64,000 nucleotides of DNA from Scandinavium lactucae (GCF_033843265.1 NZ_JAWXRD010000002.1:428162-492161); one strand, 5' to 3'; numbered from the stretch's first letter, positions 32,403 to 42,329 are shown. Numbers and translations: made by a program. The notes: a model not told the origin generated them from the sequence alone.

Positions 32403-32999
32403 TTATAGCTGCACGCCGGAGAACGACATAAAACCTAATGCCATCAGTCCGGTGGTGATAAAGGTGATCCCTAAGCCACGCAGTCCTGCGGGCACGTTGG
32501 CGTATTTCATTTTCTCGCGGATCCCCGCCATCGCGACGATCGCCAGCATCCAGCCGATGCCGGATCCAAAGCCGTAGACCACAGATTCAGGGAAGTTGTA
32601 GTCGCGCTGCACCATAAACGAGACGCCACCGAAGATTGCACAGTTCACGGCGATCAGGGGGAGGAAGATCCCCAGCGCGGTGTACAGCGACGGGAAATAC
32701 TTATCGAGGATCATCTCGAGAATTTGCACCAGAGCCGCGATCACCCCGATAAAGGTGATGAAGTTGAGGAAACTAAGATCCACCCCTTCCACCAGCGCAC
32801 CGTCGCGCAGCACCAGGTTGTAAATCAGGTTGTTAACCGGCACAGAAATACCGAGAACCACCGTGACCGCCACGCCCAGGCCGAACGCCGTAGAGACTTT
32901 CTTCGACACCGCAAGGAACGTACACATGCCGAGGAAGAAGGCCAGCGCCATGTTTTCAACGAACACTGCGCGGACAAAAAGACTAATGTAGTGAGCCAT
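32403..32999 (-). CDS. nqrE: Na+-NQR subunit E
   Basis: The 198-residue integral membrane protein has six predicted helices and the conserved Cys near ENMALAFFLGMCTFLAVSKK. With NqrD it forms the Na+ path and binds an iron or [2Fe-2S] centre. It is spaced six bases after nqrD. Confidence 0.96.
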   Translation of the reverse strand: MAHYISLFVRAVFVENMALAFFLGMCTFLAVSKKVSTAFGLGVAVTVVLGISVPVNNLIYNLVLRDGALVEGVDLSFLNFITFIGVIAALVQILEMILDKYFPSLYTALGIFLPLIAVNCAIFGGVSFMVQRDYNFPESVVYGFGSGIGWMLAIVAMAGIREKMKYANVPAGLRGLGITFITTGLMALGFMSFSGVQL

Positions 33000-33005
33000 A
33001 ATCGG

Positions 33006-33644
33006 TTACTCCTTCTCCTGCTGTTCCGGCTTCCAGCTACGCAGCGCCCAGATAATCAGACCGATGATGAAAAAGGCGCTCGGCGCGAGCAGGAACAGGC
33101 CATTCGGCTGATACCAGCCGCCGTTCTGCACGGTTTGCAGAACGGTGATACCGAACAGTTTGCCGCTGCCAATCAGTTCGCGCAGGAACCCGACAATCAT
33201 CAGGATCGCGCCATAGCCCAGGCCATTACCGATGCCATCCATAAAGCTTGCCAGCGGCGGGGATTTCATGGCGTAGGCCTCTGCACGGCCCATCACGATA
33301 CAGTTGGTGATGATAAGCCCCACGAACACCGACAGCTGTTTTGAGACTTCATAGGCATAGGCCCGCAGCAGCTGATCGACCACGATAACCAGCGAGGCAA
33401 TGATCGCCATCTGCACAATGATGCGCACGCTGTTCGGAATGTGGTGGCGGATCATTGAGATGAACATGCTGGAGAACGCCGTCACCAGCGTCACCGCGAT
33501 GGTCATCACGAAGGCCGTTTCCAGCTTGGTGGTGACCGCCAGTGCCGAGCAAACGCCCAGCACCTGCAGCGCAATAGGGTTGTTGGCGACCAGCGGTCCC
33601 GTCAGCACCCGTTTTACTTCTTTCATATCACCGAGCTCAGCCAT
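33006..33644 (-). CDS. nqrD: Na+-NQR subunit D
   Basis: The 212-residue membrane protein is homologous to NqrE in inverted topology, with LVANNPIALQVLGVCSALAV carrying the conserved Cys and NCIVMGRAEAYAM the quinone-side motif. Its start overlaps the nqrC stop by eight bases. The stop precedes nqrE by six bases. Confidence 0.96.
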   Translation of the reverse strand: MAELGDMKEVKRVLTGPLVANNPIALQVLGVCSALAVTTKLETAFVMTIAVTLVTAFSSMFISMIRHHIPNSVRIIVQMAIIASLVIVVDQLLRAYAYEVSKQLSVFVGLIITNCIVMGRAEAYAMKSPPLASFMDGIGNGLGYGAILMIVGFLRELIGSGKLFGITVLQTVQNGGWYQPNGLFLLAPSAFFIIGLIIWALRSWKPEQQEKE

Positions 33645-34431
33645 TGTTCAGGCCTCCTTCACGCATCTGTTTCAGGAACGGACCAAAGCCCTGCTCCCCC
33701 ATCCAGAAATCAAAACTGTGCTGTACGCCGTTCGACGTAAGCGTCGCACCGGAAAGCCCATCCACCGCGTATTCATCGCCCTGACGTGCGCCGCCCTTCA
33801 CCACTTTCAGCGATGGCATGCCGTTATCATCAAGGACTTTCTTGCCGATGAACTGCTGACGCCAGTTCGGGTTTTCGACTTCACCGCCCAGCCCCGGAGT
33901 TTCGCCCTGGTCGTAGTAAGTGATGCCTTTTACCGTGCGCCCGTCGGTATCGAGAGCCACAAACGCGTACATCATCGACCACAGGCCGTTGCCGTAAATG
34001 GGCAATACCACCTGCTGCACTTTCTGCTGCGGGTCTTTTACCAGATAGATTTCGACCACGTTGCTACGACGTTTGATGCCTGCCGGATCCTCACTGGCAT
34101 CCAGTTGAGTGCTCTGCGCCGGATCCTTTAACGCCAGCCCCTGGTTAAAGGAGGCCGGGTCTTTATCCAGCAACGTGCCGCTTTTTAAATCCAGCAGACG
34201 CGGCGTAATGCGTTCGGCAAAAAGTGAGGCCACGTCATTGGGCTTCATGTTCGGCTGCATCAGTCCGGTGACCGCCAGAATATTGCGCTGTTTATCCAGC
34301 GCACGCTGTTCCTGCTGGCGAGGTTTCAGCCCCACCGCTGACCCGGCGACAATCACCGAGCAGACCAGGCAAAGCACCAGCACCACCAGCAGCGTTTTGC
34401 CGATGCTATCGTTACTTTTCACTTCAGCCAC
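33637..34431 (-). CDS. nqrC: Na+-NQR subunit C
   Basis: The 264-residue product has one N-terminal membrane helix (TLLVVLVLCLVCSVIVAGSA) and a periplasmic domain with DGLSGATLTSNGV, where the Thr of SGAT-T is the covalent FMN attachment site set by ApbE. I chose GTG 34431, preceded by AGGAAG at five bases, because it gives the family N-terminus (AEVKSNDSIGKT). It overlaps nqrB by eight bases. Confidence 0.93.
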   Translation of the reverse strand: MAEVKSNDSIGKTLLVVLVLCLVCSVIVAGSAVGLKPRQQEQRALDKQRNILAVTGLMQPNMKPNDVASLFAERITPRLLDLKSGTLLDKDPASFNQGLALKDPAQSTQLDASEDPAGIKRRSNVVEIYLVKDPQQKVQQVVLPIYGNGLWSMMYAFVALDTDGRTVKGITYYDQGETPGLGGEVENPNWRQQFIGKKVLDDNGMPSLKVVKGGARQGDEYAVDGLSGATLTSNGVQHSFDFWMGEQGFGPFLKQMREGGLNNG

Positions 34432-35662
34432 GCGACTTCCTCCGCTTGATATTGGCCTGCACCACCAGGTAATCGAACAGTGGCGCAAAGAGGTTGGCAA
34501 ACAGAATCGCCAACATCATTCCTTCCGGATAGGCCGGGTTCACGACGCGGATCAGCACGCACATCGCACCAATCAGTGCGCCATAGCACCACTTCCCTTT
34601 ATCAGTAAACGATGCCGACACCGGGTCGGTCGCCATGAACATCATGCCGAAGGCAAAGCCGCCGAGCACCAAATGCCAGTACCATGGCATGGCAAACATC
34701 GGGTTAGTGGCAGAGCCAATCAGGTTGAATAGTGTAGCGGTGGCAATCATGCCGAGCATCACGCCCGCAACGATGCGCCAGGAGGCGACGCGACCAAAAA
34801 TAATGATCGCCCCACCCAGCAGGATCATCAGGGTTGAGACTTCTCCAATCGACCCCGGTATGTTGCCGAGGAACGCGTCCATCCACGTCACTGGTTGCCC
34901 GGAGGTGATGTTGACCAGTGCTTCTCCGCCCTTACTCGCCCACTGTGAAAGTGGGGTCGCACCGGAGAAACCGTCAGCCGCGGTCCACACCAGGTCACCG
35001 GAGATTTGCGCCGGGTAGGCGAAGAACAGGAATGCACGTCCGGCCAACGCCGGGTTGAGGAAGTTACGCCCGGTACCGCCGAAGATTTCCTTGCCGATAA
35101 CGACACCAAAACTGATGCCGAGCGCGGCCTGCCACAGCGGCAGGGTCGGCGGCACAATCAGTGCGAACAGAATCGAGGTAACAAAGAAGCCTTCGTTGAT
35201 TTCATGCTTGCGCACAATAGCGAACAGCACCTCCCAGAAACCGCCGACGATAAACACGGTGAGGTAAATAGGCAGGAAGAACACCGCGCCCAGCCCCATC
35301 ATGCTTAGCCAGCCCGCGTCCGGTCCAAAGTTAACCCCCAACCACTGCGCGGCGGCGTAATGCCAGTTCCCGGCGATGACCTGTTGTAATTGCTCTGGTC
35401 CGTACAGCTTATGCAGCGCCGGAATGGTTTGCAGGCCCACGTTGTACATGCCCCAGAACATCGCCGGGAACACCGCCAGCCACACCAGAATCATCATGCG
35501 TTTCAGGTCAATAGCATCACGGACGTGCGAGGCACCTTTGGTCACCAGACCTGGCGTATAGAAAATAGTCGCCGCGGCTTCATACAGCGGGTAGTACTTT
35601 TCCAGTTTGCCGCCGTGGGTAAAGTGCGGCTCAATTTTTTCCAGCAGATTTTTCAAGCCCAT
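34424..35662 (-). CDS. nqrB: Na+-NQR subunit B
   Basis: The 412-residue membrane protein starts MGLKNLLEKIEPHFTHGGKL as in Vibrio NqrB. ADGFSGATPLSQWAS contains the Thr that carries the second covalent FMN. The glycine-rich GGTGRNFLNPALAGRAFLFF binds riboflavin or quinone. It follows nqrA by three bases. A membrane apbE-type transferase is required to load FMN but is not next to this operon. Confidence 0.97.
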   Translation of the reverse strand: MGLKNLLEKIEPHFTHGGKLEKYYPLYEAAATIFYTPGLVTKGASHVRDAIDLKRMMILVWLAVFPAMFWGMYNVGLQTIPALHKLYGPEQLQQVIAGNWHYAAAQWLGVNFGPDAGWLSMMGLGAVFFLPIYLTVFIVGGFWEVLFAIVRKHEINEGFFVTSILFALIVPPTLPLWQAALGISFGVVIGKEIFGGTGRNFLNPALAGRAFLFFAYPAQISGDLVWTAADGFSGATPLSQWASKGGEALVNITSGQPVTWMDAFLGNIPGSIGEVSTLMILLGGAIIIFGRVASWRIVAGVMLGMIATATLFNLIGSATNPMFAMPWYWHLVLGGFAFGMMFMATDPVSASFTDKGKWCYGALIGAMCVLIRVVNPAYPEGMMLAILFANLFAPLFDYLVVQANIKRRKSRG

Positions 35663-35665
35663 TAC

Positions 35666-37009
35666 TTATCCTTCCTGCTCAATGCGGGTTAAGACGTCAC
35701 GCAGCACCGGCCCGTACTCGTATTTCGCTGGGCAAACGTAGGTGCAGAGCGCTAAATCTTCTTCGTCGAGTTCCAGACAACCCAGTGCCTGGGCGCTGTC
35801 GGTGTCACCGGCCAACAGGTCACGCAGTAACAGCGTCGGCAGAATATCCAGCGGCATCACGCGTTCGTAGTTGCCAATCGGCACCATCGCCCGTTCGCCG
35901 CCGTTGGTATCGGTGGAGAAATTGAACAGCTTGCGCTTGAGGAAATGCCCAAGCGTGGTGCGGGTGATAGAGAATTTGTCTTTGCCGGGCATCACCCAGC
36001 CAAACAGCTCTTTTTCGCGCCCTTCTTTTACGACGCTCACCTGCAGGTGATAGCGCCCGAGGAAGGCGGTCGGCCCCTGAGCGTGCGTGCCGTTAAGCAC
36101 CGACCCGGAAATCACCCGATTTTCACCGTCGGCCAGTTCGCCCTGCACCAGTTGTTCGAGGCTGGCCCCAAGCAGTGTTTTCACCAGACGTGGGGTTTTT
36201 ACCTGCGGCCCGGCCAACGCAATCACGCGTTCGGTCCACAACTCACCGTCGACAAACAGTTTCCCGATGGCGATAACGTCCTGGTAACTGAGATGCCAGA
36301 CCTGTTTGTTCAGGCTGACCGGCTCAAGGAAATGAATGTGCGTCCCGGGCAATCCTGCCGGATGCGGGCCGCCAAATTCGTTGTAGGCCACCTGGCCGAG
36401 CGGATGCCCGCCAAGCTTGCCGCCGCTGGCCTGGCAGACGTGTACTTTGCCATCGGTCAGACGCGTTAGCGCCGTCAGCCCGGCGTTGAACGCATCGCGG
36501 TGTTGATAGATGATTGGCTGCGGATCGGCCGCCAGCGGATTGGTGTCGATGGCGGTCACGAAAATGGCCGCGGGCACGCTGTCAGGCGCAGGGATTTTGC
36601 TGAAAGGTCGGGTGCGCAGACTGGTCCACAGGCCGGATTCCAGCAGCGGCTGTTGCACCGCTTCGCGAGGGAGGGTGGCCAATTCTGCCGTGCCCACCCG
36701 GGGGAATGTGACGGCATCGTCGCCCTCAATATCAATCACCACCGCTTGCAGGATACGACGCTCGCCACGATGGATAGCGCTAATGACCCCGCTCGCCGGA
36801 GCGGTGAAGCGCACCCCAGGATTCTTTTTGTCTTCAAAAAGCACCTGGCCTTTCTGCACCCGGTCGCCTTCCTGAACTGCCATGGAGGGGCGCATACCCC
36901 GATATTCTTCGCCCAGTACCGCCACGCGTGAGACGGCGGGACTGTCGGCTATGTGCTGTGACGGTGCGCCAGCGATGGGCAAATTTAGCCCTTTTGTGAT
37001 TTTAATCAT
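35666..37009 (-). CDS. nqrA: Na+-NQR subunit A
   Basis: The 447-residue first gene of the operon encodes the cytoplasmic, quinone-contacting subunit (MIKITKGLNLPIAG, GEEYRGMRPSMAVQEGDRV, TYVCPAKYEYGPVLRD). The complex oxidises NADH, reduces ubiquinone and pumps Na+ outward. The promoter must lie in the 400-base divergent region toward dpaA. Confidence 0.97.
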   Translation of the reverse strand: MIKITKGLNLPIAGAPSQHIADSPAVSRVAVLGEEYRGMRPSMAVQEGDRVQKGQVLFEDKKNPGVRFTAPASGVISAIHRGERRILQAVVIDIEGDDAVTFPRVGTAELATLPREAVQQPLLESGLWTSLRTRPFSKIPAPDSVPAAIFVTAIDTNPLAADPQPIIYQHRDAFNAGLTALTRLTDGKVHVCQASGGKLGGHPLGQVAYNEFGGPHPAGLPGTHIHFLEPVSLNKQVWHLSYQDVIAIGKLFVDGELWTERVIALAGPQVKTPRLVKTLLGASLEQLVQGELADGENRVISGSVLNGTHAQGPTAFLGRYHLQVSVVKEGREKELFGWVMPGKDKFSITRTTLGHFLKRKLFNFSTDTNGGERAMVPIGNYERVMPLDILPTLLLRDLLAGDTDSAQALGCLELDEEDLALCTYVCPAKYEYGPVLRDVLTRIEQEG

Positions 37010-37412
37010 GTCGTTAGCAGGTATCCGTAAACGTGACTACTAAACCCAGCGTAGAGAAAAACAAGAAAGGAAAACCGATGCCAGAGTGCGCTGCTGGCGG
37101 CAGTACGATAAGAGTAAAGCATCCTTTCTTAACCTGGTCGTGAATCGCGGGAAGTTTACAGGATGTCGCACAGAAACGCAGCATTTACGCGGCTCGCAGG
37201 TCGGTATTTGCGAGCGAATACGCAAAGTTCTGACTGCTTTTGCGATAAAAAGCAGGTATAACGCTAAAGTAATTTGTAAACCCCACTTTCCGGGCTTGCG
37301 AAAAACGTTGGTGATGATAATGTGAGCGCACCAAATCAAGATAATTCTGATTTTGAACCCTAATTTCGGGCCTCCCGGCCTGGCTTCACCGTTTTATCAA
37401 GGAACATGTAGT
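37010..37412. other. Divergent nqrA-dpaA intergenic region
   Basis: It carries both promoters. I see no RNA gene or repeat. A GTTGGTGATGATAATG stretch near 37310 is AT-rich and could contain a -10 for dpaA. Confidence 0.4.
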
Positions 37413-38150
37413 ATGCGCAAAATCGCATTGTTACTTGCGATGCTGTTGATCCCGTGCGTTTCGTTTGCCGGTTTGCTTAGCAGTAATAGCTCGTCCACGC
37501 CGGTCAGCAAAGAATTTAAGCAGCAGTTAATGGGATCCCCGGTCTATATCCAGATCTTCAAAGAAGAGCGCACCCTTGATCTCTACGTGAAGATGGGTGA
37601 GACCTACCAGTTGCTCGACAGTTATAAAATTTGTAACTACTCCGGCGGTCTCGGTCCGAAACAGCGCCAGGGTGATTTCAAATCCCCGGAAGGGTTCTAC
37701 AACGTTTCCCGCAGCCAGCTGAAACCGGATAGCCGTTTTTATAAAGCCATTAATATTGGTTTTCCGAACGACTACGACCGCGCGCACGGCTATGAAGGGA
37801 AGTATTTGATGATCCACGGGGCCTGCGTGTCGATTGGCTGCTATGCCATGACCGACTCCGGCATTGATGAGATTTTCCAGTTCGTGACCGGGGCGCTGGT
37901 GTTTGGCCAGTCAAGCGTGCAGGTCAGCATCTATCCATTCCGCATGACCGACGCCAATATGCAGCGCCACAAGTTCTCTTACTACAAAGATTTCTGGGCG
38001 CAGCTGAAGCCGGGTTACGACTACTTCGAGCAGACCCATAAACCGCCGATGGTGACGGTTCAGAGCGGACGCTACGTCGTCAGCAAGCCGCTGAGTCACG
38101 AAGTCCGCTCGCAGCTGGCGTCAAACTACGCGCTCCCCGAGACAAAATAA
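37413..38150 (+). CDS. dpaA: L,D-transpeptidase-fold protein DpaA (YafK/LdtF)
   Basis: The 245-residue product has a signal peptide (MRKIALLLAMLLIPCVSFAG) and a YkuD domain with HGACVSIGCYAMTD, whose second Cys is the nucleophile. E. coli DpaA cleaves Braun lipoprotein from meso-DAP of peptidoglycan. ATG 37413 gives the signal peptide directly; an upstream in-frame ATG does not. Its 3' end overlaps convergent yafJ by 30 bases. Confidence 0.92.
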   Translation: MRKIALLLAMLLIPCVSFAGLLSSNSSSTPVSKEFKQQLMGSPVYIQIFKEERTLDLYVKMGETYQLLDSYKICNYSGGLGPKQRQGDFKSPEGFYNVSRSQLKPDSRFYKAINIGFPNDYDRAHGYEGKYLMIHGACVSIGCYAMTDSGIDEIFQFVTGALVFGQSSVQVSIYPFRMTDANMQRHKFSYYKDFWAQLKPGYDYFEQTHKPPMVTVQSGRYVVSKPLSHEVRSQLASNYALPETK

Positions 38151-38888
38151 TGCCCACTCGCCTGGCATAATCTTGTGCCAGGTTTCATTGCCGGTTAACG
38201 GCTGAGTAGCGATCACGGTGACCACATCGTTCGGGGTGGTTTCACTCTGAAAATCAATTTCCATGTCCTGGTCCAGCAGCTTTGCCACCCCAAACGGTGC
38301 CCGACGCGTTATCCAGTAGAGATGGGTTGAGCAGAACGCCATCACATACCGTCCGTCTGACAACAGCATGTTGAACACCCCTTTCTCCCGCAGCTCATCT
38401 GCCAGAGACGCGATGTATTTAAACACCCCATTCATATTGCCCGGCGTACGAGGATAGCGGCTGGTCAGCTTGTGCAGCAGCCAGCAAAAGGCTTTTTCGC
38501 TGTCGGTTTCGCCAACGGGACGGAACTGACCGGTTTCCAGCGACTTATAGCCGGTCAACTGCCCGTTATGGGCGTAGGTCCAGTTACGGCCCCACAGTTC
38601 GCGGGTAAACGGATGGGTATTTTCGAGCGCCACTTCGCCACGATTCGCCTGACGAATATGGGCAATGACCGAACAGGATTTGATCGGATAATCCTGCACC
38701 AGTTTGGCGATAGGTGACTGGAAGCTCGGTTGCGGATCCTTAAATGTGCGACAGCCTTTACCCTCGTAGAAGGTAATCCCCCAGCCATCTTTATGCGGCC
38801 CGGTGCCGCCCCCGCGCTGTACCAGCCCGGTAAAACTGAAGCAGATATCGGTTGGCACATTGGCGCTCATCCCGAGCAGTTCGCACAT
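38121..38888 (-). CDS. yafJ: Class II glutamine amidotransferase-like protein YafJ
   Basis: The 255-residue product begins Met-Cys-Glu-Leu-Leu-Gly-Met, so Cys2 is the N-terminal nucleophile of a class II glutamine amidotransferase fold. HIRQANRGEVALENTHPF and YAHNGQLTG are substrate-loop motifs. No synthase partner domain is attached, and the physiological acceptor is unknown. Length equals E. coli YafJ. Confidence 0.93.
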   Translation of the reverse strand: MCELLGMSANVPTDICFSFTGLVQRGGGTGPHKDGWGITFYEGKGCRTFKDPQPSFQSPIAKLVQDYPIKSCSVIAHIRQANRGEVALENTHPFTRELWGRNWTYAHNGQLTGYKSLETGQFRPVGETDSEKAFCWLLHKLTSRYPRTPGNMNGVFKYIASLADELREKGVFNMLLSDGRYVMAFCSTHLYWITRRAPFGVAKLLDQDMEIDFQSETTPNDVVTVIATQPLTGNETWHKIMPGEWALFCLGERVV

Positions 38889-38905
38889 AGTTCACCTCTC
38901 TCGCT

Positions 38906-39018
38906 CTACATAATTCGAGTTGCAGGCAGGCGGCAAACCAGGGGATCCCCCAGAAGCTTACTTAAGTAAGTGACTGGGGTGAACTGGTGTAACCAACGTA
39001 CCTGCAGCTTGAAGTATG
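38906..39018. repeat. Enterobacterial intergenic palindromic repeat
   Basis: TTCGAGTTGCAGG near the left end is an imperfect reverse complement of CCTGCAGCTTGAAG near the right end, with an inner palindrome around CTTACTTAAGTAAG. I recall close relatives in many intergenic regions of Klebsiella and Enterobacter. It separates yafJ and gmhA. Confidence 0.65.
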
Positions 39019-39035
39019 ACGAGCGTACACATAAA

Positions 39036-39062
39036 ACGGGGGATCGTTGTGTCCCCCGCTAA
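39036..39062 (-). terminator. gmhA terminator
   Basis: On the minus strand CGGGGGA pairs with TCCCCCG, followed by TTTTATG, four bases past the gmhA stop. Confidence 0.75.
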
Positions 39063-39065
39063 CAC

Positions 39066-39647
39066 TTATGCTTTTACCATCTCTTTTTCAATCAGCATGA
39101 TCAGGATGTGGATCACTTTGATGTGAATTTCCTGGATGCGATCGGCGTAGCCAAAGTGCGGCACGCGAATTTCCACGTCGGCAGAACCGTCCATTTTGCC
39201 GCCGTCTTTGCCGGTCAGGGTGATCACTTTCATGCCCTGCGCACGCGCCGCTTCAATGGCTTTAATCACGTTGCCTGAGTTACCGGAAGTGGAGATGCCC
39301 AACAGCACATCGCCCGCACGGCCAACGGACTCAACGTAACGAGAGAACACATATTCATAGCCAAAATCGTTGCTGACGCAGGAGAGATGGCTGACGTCAG
39401 AAATGGCAATCGCCGGGTAGCCCGGACGGTTTTCACGGTAGCGACCAGTCAGTTCTTCGGCGAAGTGCATCGCGTCACAGTGAGAGCCACCGTTGCCGCA
39501 GGAAAGCACTTTCCCGCCCGCTTTGAAGCTGTCAGCCAGCAGCACTGCCGCACGCTGGATAGCGTGAATGTTCGCTTCATCAGCGAGGAAATTGGTCAGC
39601 GTTTCAGCTGCTTCGTTCAGTTCGTTACGAATCAGATCCTGGTACAT
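39066..39647 (-). CDS. gmhA: Sedoheptulose 7-phosphate isomerase
   Basis: The 193-residue product starts MYQDLIRNELNEAAETL and is a SIS-domain isomerase: SCGNGGSHCDAMHFAEELTGR, GISTSGNSGNVIKAIEAA and LTGKDGGKM. It makes D-glycero-D-manno-heptose 7-phosphate for the LPS inner core. ATG 39647 with GGAC/AGGAGTG region upstream gives the family length (192 in E. coli). Confidence 0.97.
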   Translation of the reverse strand: MYQDLIRNELNEAAETLTNFLADEANIHAIQRAAVLLADSFKAGGKVLSCGNGGSHCDAMHFAEELTGRYRENRPGYPAIAISDVSHLSCVSNDFGYEYVFSRYVESVGRAGDVLLGISTSGNSGNVIKAIEAARAQGMKVITLTGKDGGKMDGSADVEIRVPHFGYADRIQEIHIKVIHILIMLIEKEMVKA

Positions 39648-39845
39648 GAGGAGTGTCCTTCCGCTTAGATGTTTAACCCCAGCAGTGTAACGGATAGCGG
39701 ATAAAGCGAGAAGCATTCACCTCAGTTATCCCCGCCGCTTTTGATTTTCCGTGCCCCCAAAAGCGGCAACAGTGTGAGCCAGGTTGTAATTATTTTGTAA
39801 ACACATTGATAAAAGAAATCACATCCACTACAACCATATCATCAC

Positions 39846-39862
39846 AAGTGGTCAGACCTCCT
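39846..39862. promoter_or_regulatory. FadR operator of fadE
   Basis: AAGTGGTCAGACCTCCT has the FadR core TGGTCAGACC, 23 bases before the fadE start. FadR represses fad genes until long-chain acyl-CoA binds it, as known for E. coli fadE. Confidence 0.8.
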
Positions 39863-39884
39863 ACAAGCAAGGGAGCATTTCTTT

Positions 39885-42329
39885 ATGATGATTTTGAGTA
39901 TTGTTGCAACCATCGTGTTACTCGGGGTGCTCTTCTATCACCGGGTTAACCTGCTGCTCAGCAGCCTTATCCTGCTGGTGTGGACCGGGGCGCTGGCGGC
40001 CGCTGGCCTGTGGAATATCTGGCTGCTGGTTCCGCTGGCGCTGATTCTGCTGCCGTTAAACCTGACACCAATGCGTAAGGCGATGATTTCTGCGCCGGTG
40101 TTCCGGACGTTCAGCAAAGTGATGCCGCCGATGTCGCGTACTGAAAAAGAAGCGATCGACGCGGGCACCACCTGGTGGGAAGGCGATCTGTTCCAGGGCA
40201 ATCCTGACTGGAAAAAGCTGCACAACTATCCGCAGCCGCGCCTGACCCCGGAAGAACAGGCGTTTATTGACGGCCCGGTCGAAGAAGCGTGCCGCATGGC
40301 GAACGACTTCGAGATTACCCATGAATTGGCGGATCTACCGCCGGAACTGTGGGCCTATCTGAAAGAGCATCGCTTCTTCGCGATGATCATTAAGAAAGAG
40401 TACGGAGGCCTTGAGTTCTCTGCCTATGCCCAGTCTCGCGTGCTGCAAAAGCTGTCCGGTGTGTCGGGGATCCTGGCGATCACCGTTGGCGTACCGAACT
40501 CCCTCGGCCCAGGCGAACTGCTGCAACATTACGGCACCGACGAGCAGAAAAATCATTACCTGCCGCGTCTGGCACGCGGCCAGGAAATTCCATGCTTCGC
40601 CCTGACCAGCCCGGAAGCGGGCTCCGATGCGGGTGCTATCCCGGATACCGGCGTGGTGTGTATGGGTGAATGGCAGGGTGAGCAGGTTCTCGGCATGCGT
40701 CTGACCTGGAACAAACGCTATATCACCCTCGCGCCGATTGCGACCGTGCTCGGTCTGGCGTTTAAGCTCTCTGACCCGGACAAACTGCTGGGCGGCGACG
40801 AAGATTTAGGTATTACCTGTGCGCTGATCCCAACCGGTACGCCGGGGGTGGAAATTGGTCGTCGTCACTTCCCGCTGAACGTGCCGTTCCAGAACGGCCC
40901 GACCCGTGGTCAGGACATCTTTGTGCCGATCGATTTCATTATCGGTGGACCAAAAATGGCCGGTCAGGGCTGGCGTATGCTGGTGGAATGTCTGTCGGTG
41001 GGTCGCGGTATCACCCTGCCGTCTAACTCAACCGGCGGCGTGAAATCGGTGGCAATGGCAACGGGGGCCTATGCGCACATCCGCCGTCAGTTCAAAATCT
41101 CTATCGGTAAAATGGAAGGGATTGAAGAGCCGCTTGCACGTATTGCAGGCAACGCCTATGTGATGGACGCTGCGGCGTCGTTGATTACCTACGGCATTAT
41201 GCTTGGTGAAAAACCGGCGGTGCTGTCGGCAATCGTGAAGTACCACTGTACCCATCGCGGTCAGCAGTCAATTATTGATGCGATGGATATTACCGGCGGG
41301 AAAGGCATCATGCTCGGCGAAGGTAACTTCCTGGCGCGTGCCTATCAGGGCGCACCGATTGCGATCACCGTCGAAGGCGCTAACATTCTGACCCGCAGCA
41401 TGATGATCTTCGGTCAGGGCGCGATCCGCTGCCATCCGTACGTGCTGGAAGAGATGGCTGCGGCGCAGAATAAAGATTTGAACGCATTCGACCAGCTGCT
41501 GTTTAAACATATCGGCCACGTCGGCAGCAATAAAGTGCGCAGCTTCTGGCTGGGCCTGACACGCGGCCTGACCAGTAGCACGCCGACCCACGACGCTACC
41601 CGTCGTTACTACCAGCACCTGAACCGCCTGAGTGCCAACCTGGCGCTGCTGTCTGATGTCTCGATGGCGGTGCTGGGCGGTAGTCTGAAGCGTCGCGAAC
41701 GCATCTCTGCCCGTCTGGGTGATGTGCTGAGCCAGCTGTATCTGGCCTCTGCGGTGCTGAAACGCTACGACGACGAAGGTCGTAACGAAGCGGATCTGCC
41801 GCTGGTTCACTGGGGGGTTCAGGATGCGCTGCATCAGGCTGAACAGGCGATGGACGACCTGCTGCGTAACTTCCCGAACGGGTTTGTCGCGGGCGTGATG
41901 CGCGTCGTTATCTTCCCGACCGGACGTCACTACACTGCCCCTTCGGACAAACTTGACCATGCCGTGGCGAAAATCCTGCAGGTGCCAAGTGCCACCCGCT
42001 CCCGGATCGGTCGCGGTCAGTATCTGACCCCGAGCGCCCACAACCCGGTGGGTCTGCTGGAAGAAGCGCTGATTGACGTGATGGCAGCCGATCCGATTCA
42101 TCAGCGTATTTGCAAAGAATTGGGTAAAAACCTGCCATTCACCCGTCTCGATGAACTGGCGCGTAACGCGCTGGCTAAAGGACTTATCGACCAGGCTGAT
42201 GCGGATGTGCTGATCAAAGCGGAAACCAGTCGTCTGCGCAGCATTAACGTTGACGACTTTGATGCCGACGCGCTGGCGACCAAGCCGGTAAAGCTGCCGG
42301 AGAAAGTGCGCAAGGTTGAAGCCGCGTAA
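39885..42329 (+). CDS. fadE: Acyl-CoA dehydrogenase FadE
   Basis: The 814-residue product equals E. coli FadE. Two N-terminal membrane helices (residues about 1-60) precede an acyl-CoA dehydrogenase core (LTSPEAGSDAGAIPDTG binds FAD and substrate; the catalytic Glu is expected near AYQGAPIAITVEG) and a long C-terminal domain special to FadE. It performs the first oxidation of beta-oxidation. A FadR site precedes it, and a REP element and terminator follow. Confidence 0.97.
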   Translation: MMILSIVATIVLLGVLFYHRVNLLLSSLILLVWTGALAAAGLWNIWLLVPLALILLPLNLTPMRKAMISAPVFRTFSKVMPPMSRTEKEAIDAGTTWWEGDLFQGNPDWKKLHNYPQPRLTPEEQAFIDGPVEEACRMANDFEITHELADLPPELWAYLKEHRFFAMIIKKEYGGLEFSAYAQSRVLQKLSGVSGILAITVGVPNSLGPGELLQHYGTDEQKNHYLPRLARGQEIPCFALTSPEAGSDAGAIPDTGVVCMGEWQGEQVLGMRLTWNKRYITLAPIATVLGLAFKLSDPDKLLGGDEDLGITCALIPTGTPGVEIGRRHFPLNVPFQNGPTRGQDIFVPIDFIIGGPKMAGQGWRMLVECLSVGRGITLPSNSTGGVKSVAMATGAYAHIRRQFKISIGKMEGIEEPLARIAGNAYVMDAAASLITYGIMLGEKPAVLSAIVKYHCTHRGQQSIIDAMDITGGKGIMLGEGNFLARAYQGAPIAITVEGANILTRSMMIFGQGAIRCHPYVLEEMAAAQNKDLNAFDQLLFKHIGHVGSNKVRSFWLGLTRGLTSSTPTHDATRRYYQHLNRLSANLALLSDVSMAVLGGSLKRRERISARLGDVLSQLYLASAVLKRYDDEGRNEADLPLVHWGVQDALHQAEQAMDDLLRNFPNGFVAGVMRVVIFPTGRHYTAPSDKLDHAVAKILQVPSATRSRIGRGQYLTPSAHNPVGLLEEALIDVMAADPIHQRICKELGKNLPFTRLDELARNALAKGLIDQADADVLIKAETSRLRSINVDDFDADALATKPVKLPEKVRKVEAA

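Noticed and set aside
33349..33552. Histidine-rich frame antisense or offset within nqrD (and similar long shadows in nqr and hpx genes)
   Set aside because: High GC coding DNA gives long alternative frames; the composition is that of a shadow, and the nqrD frame is certain.
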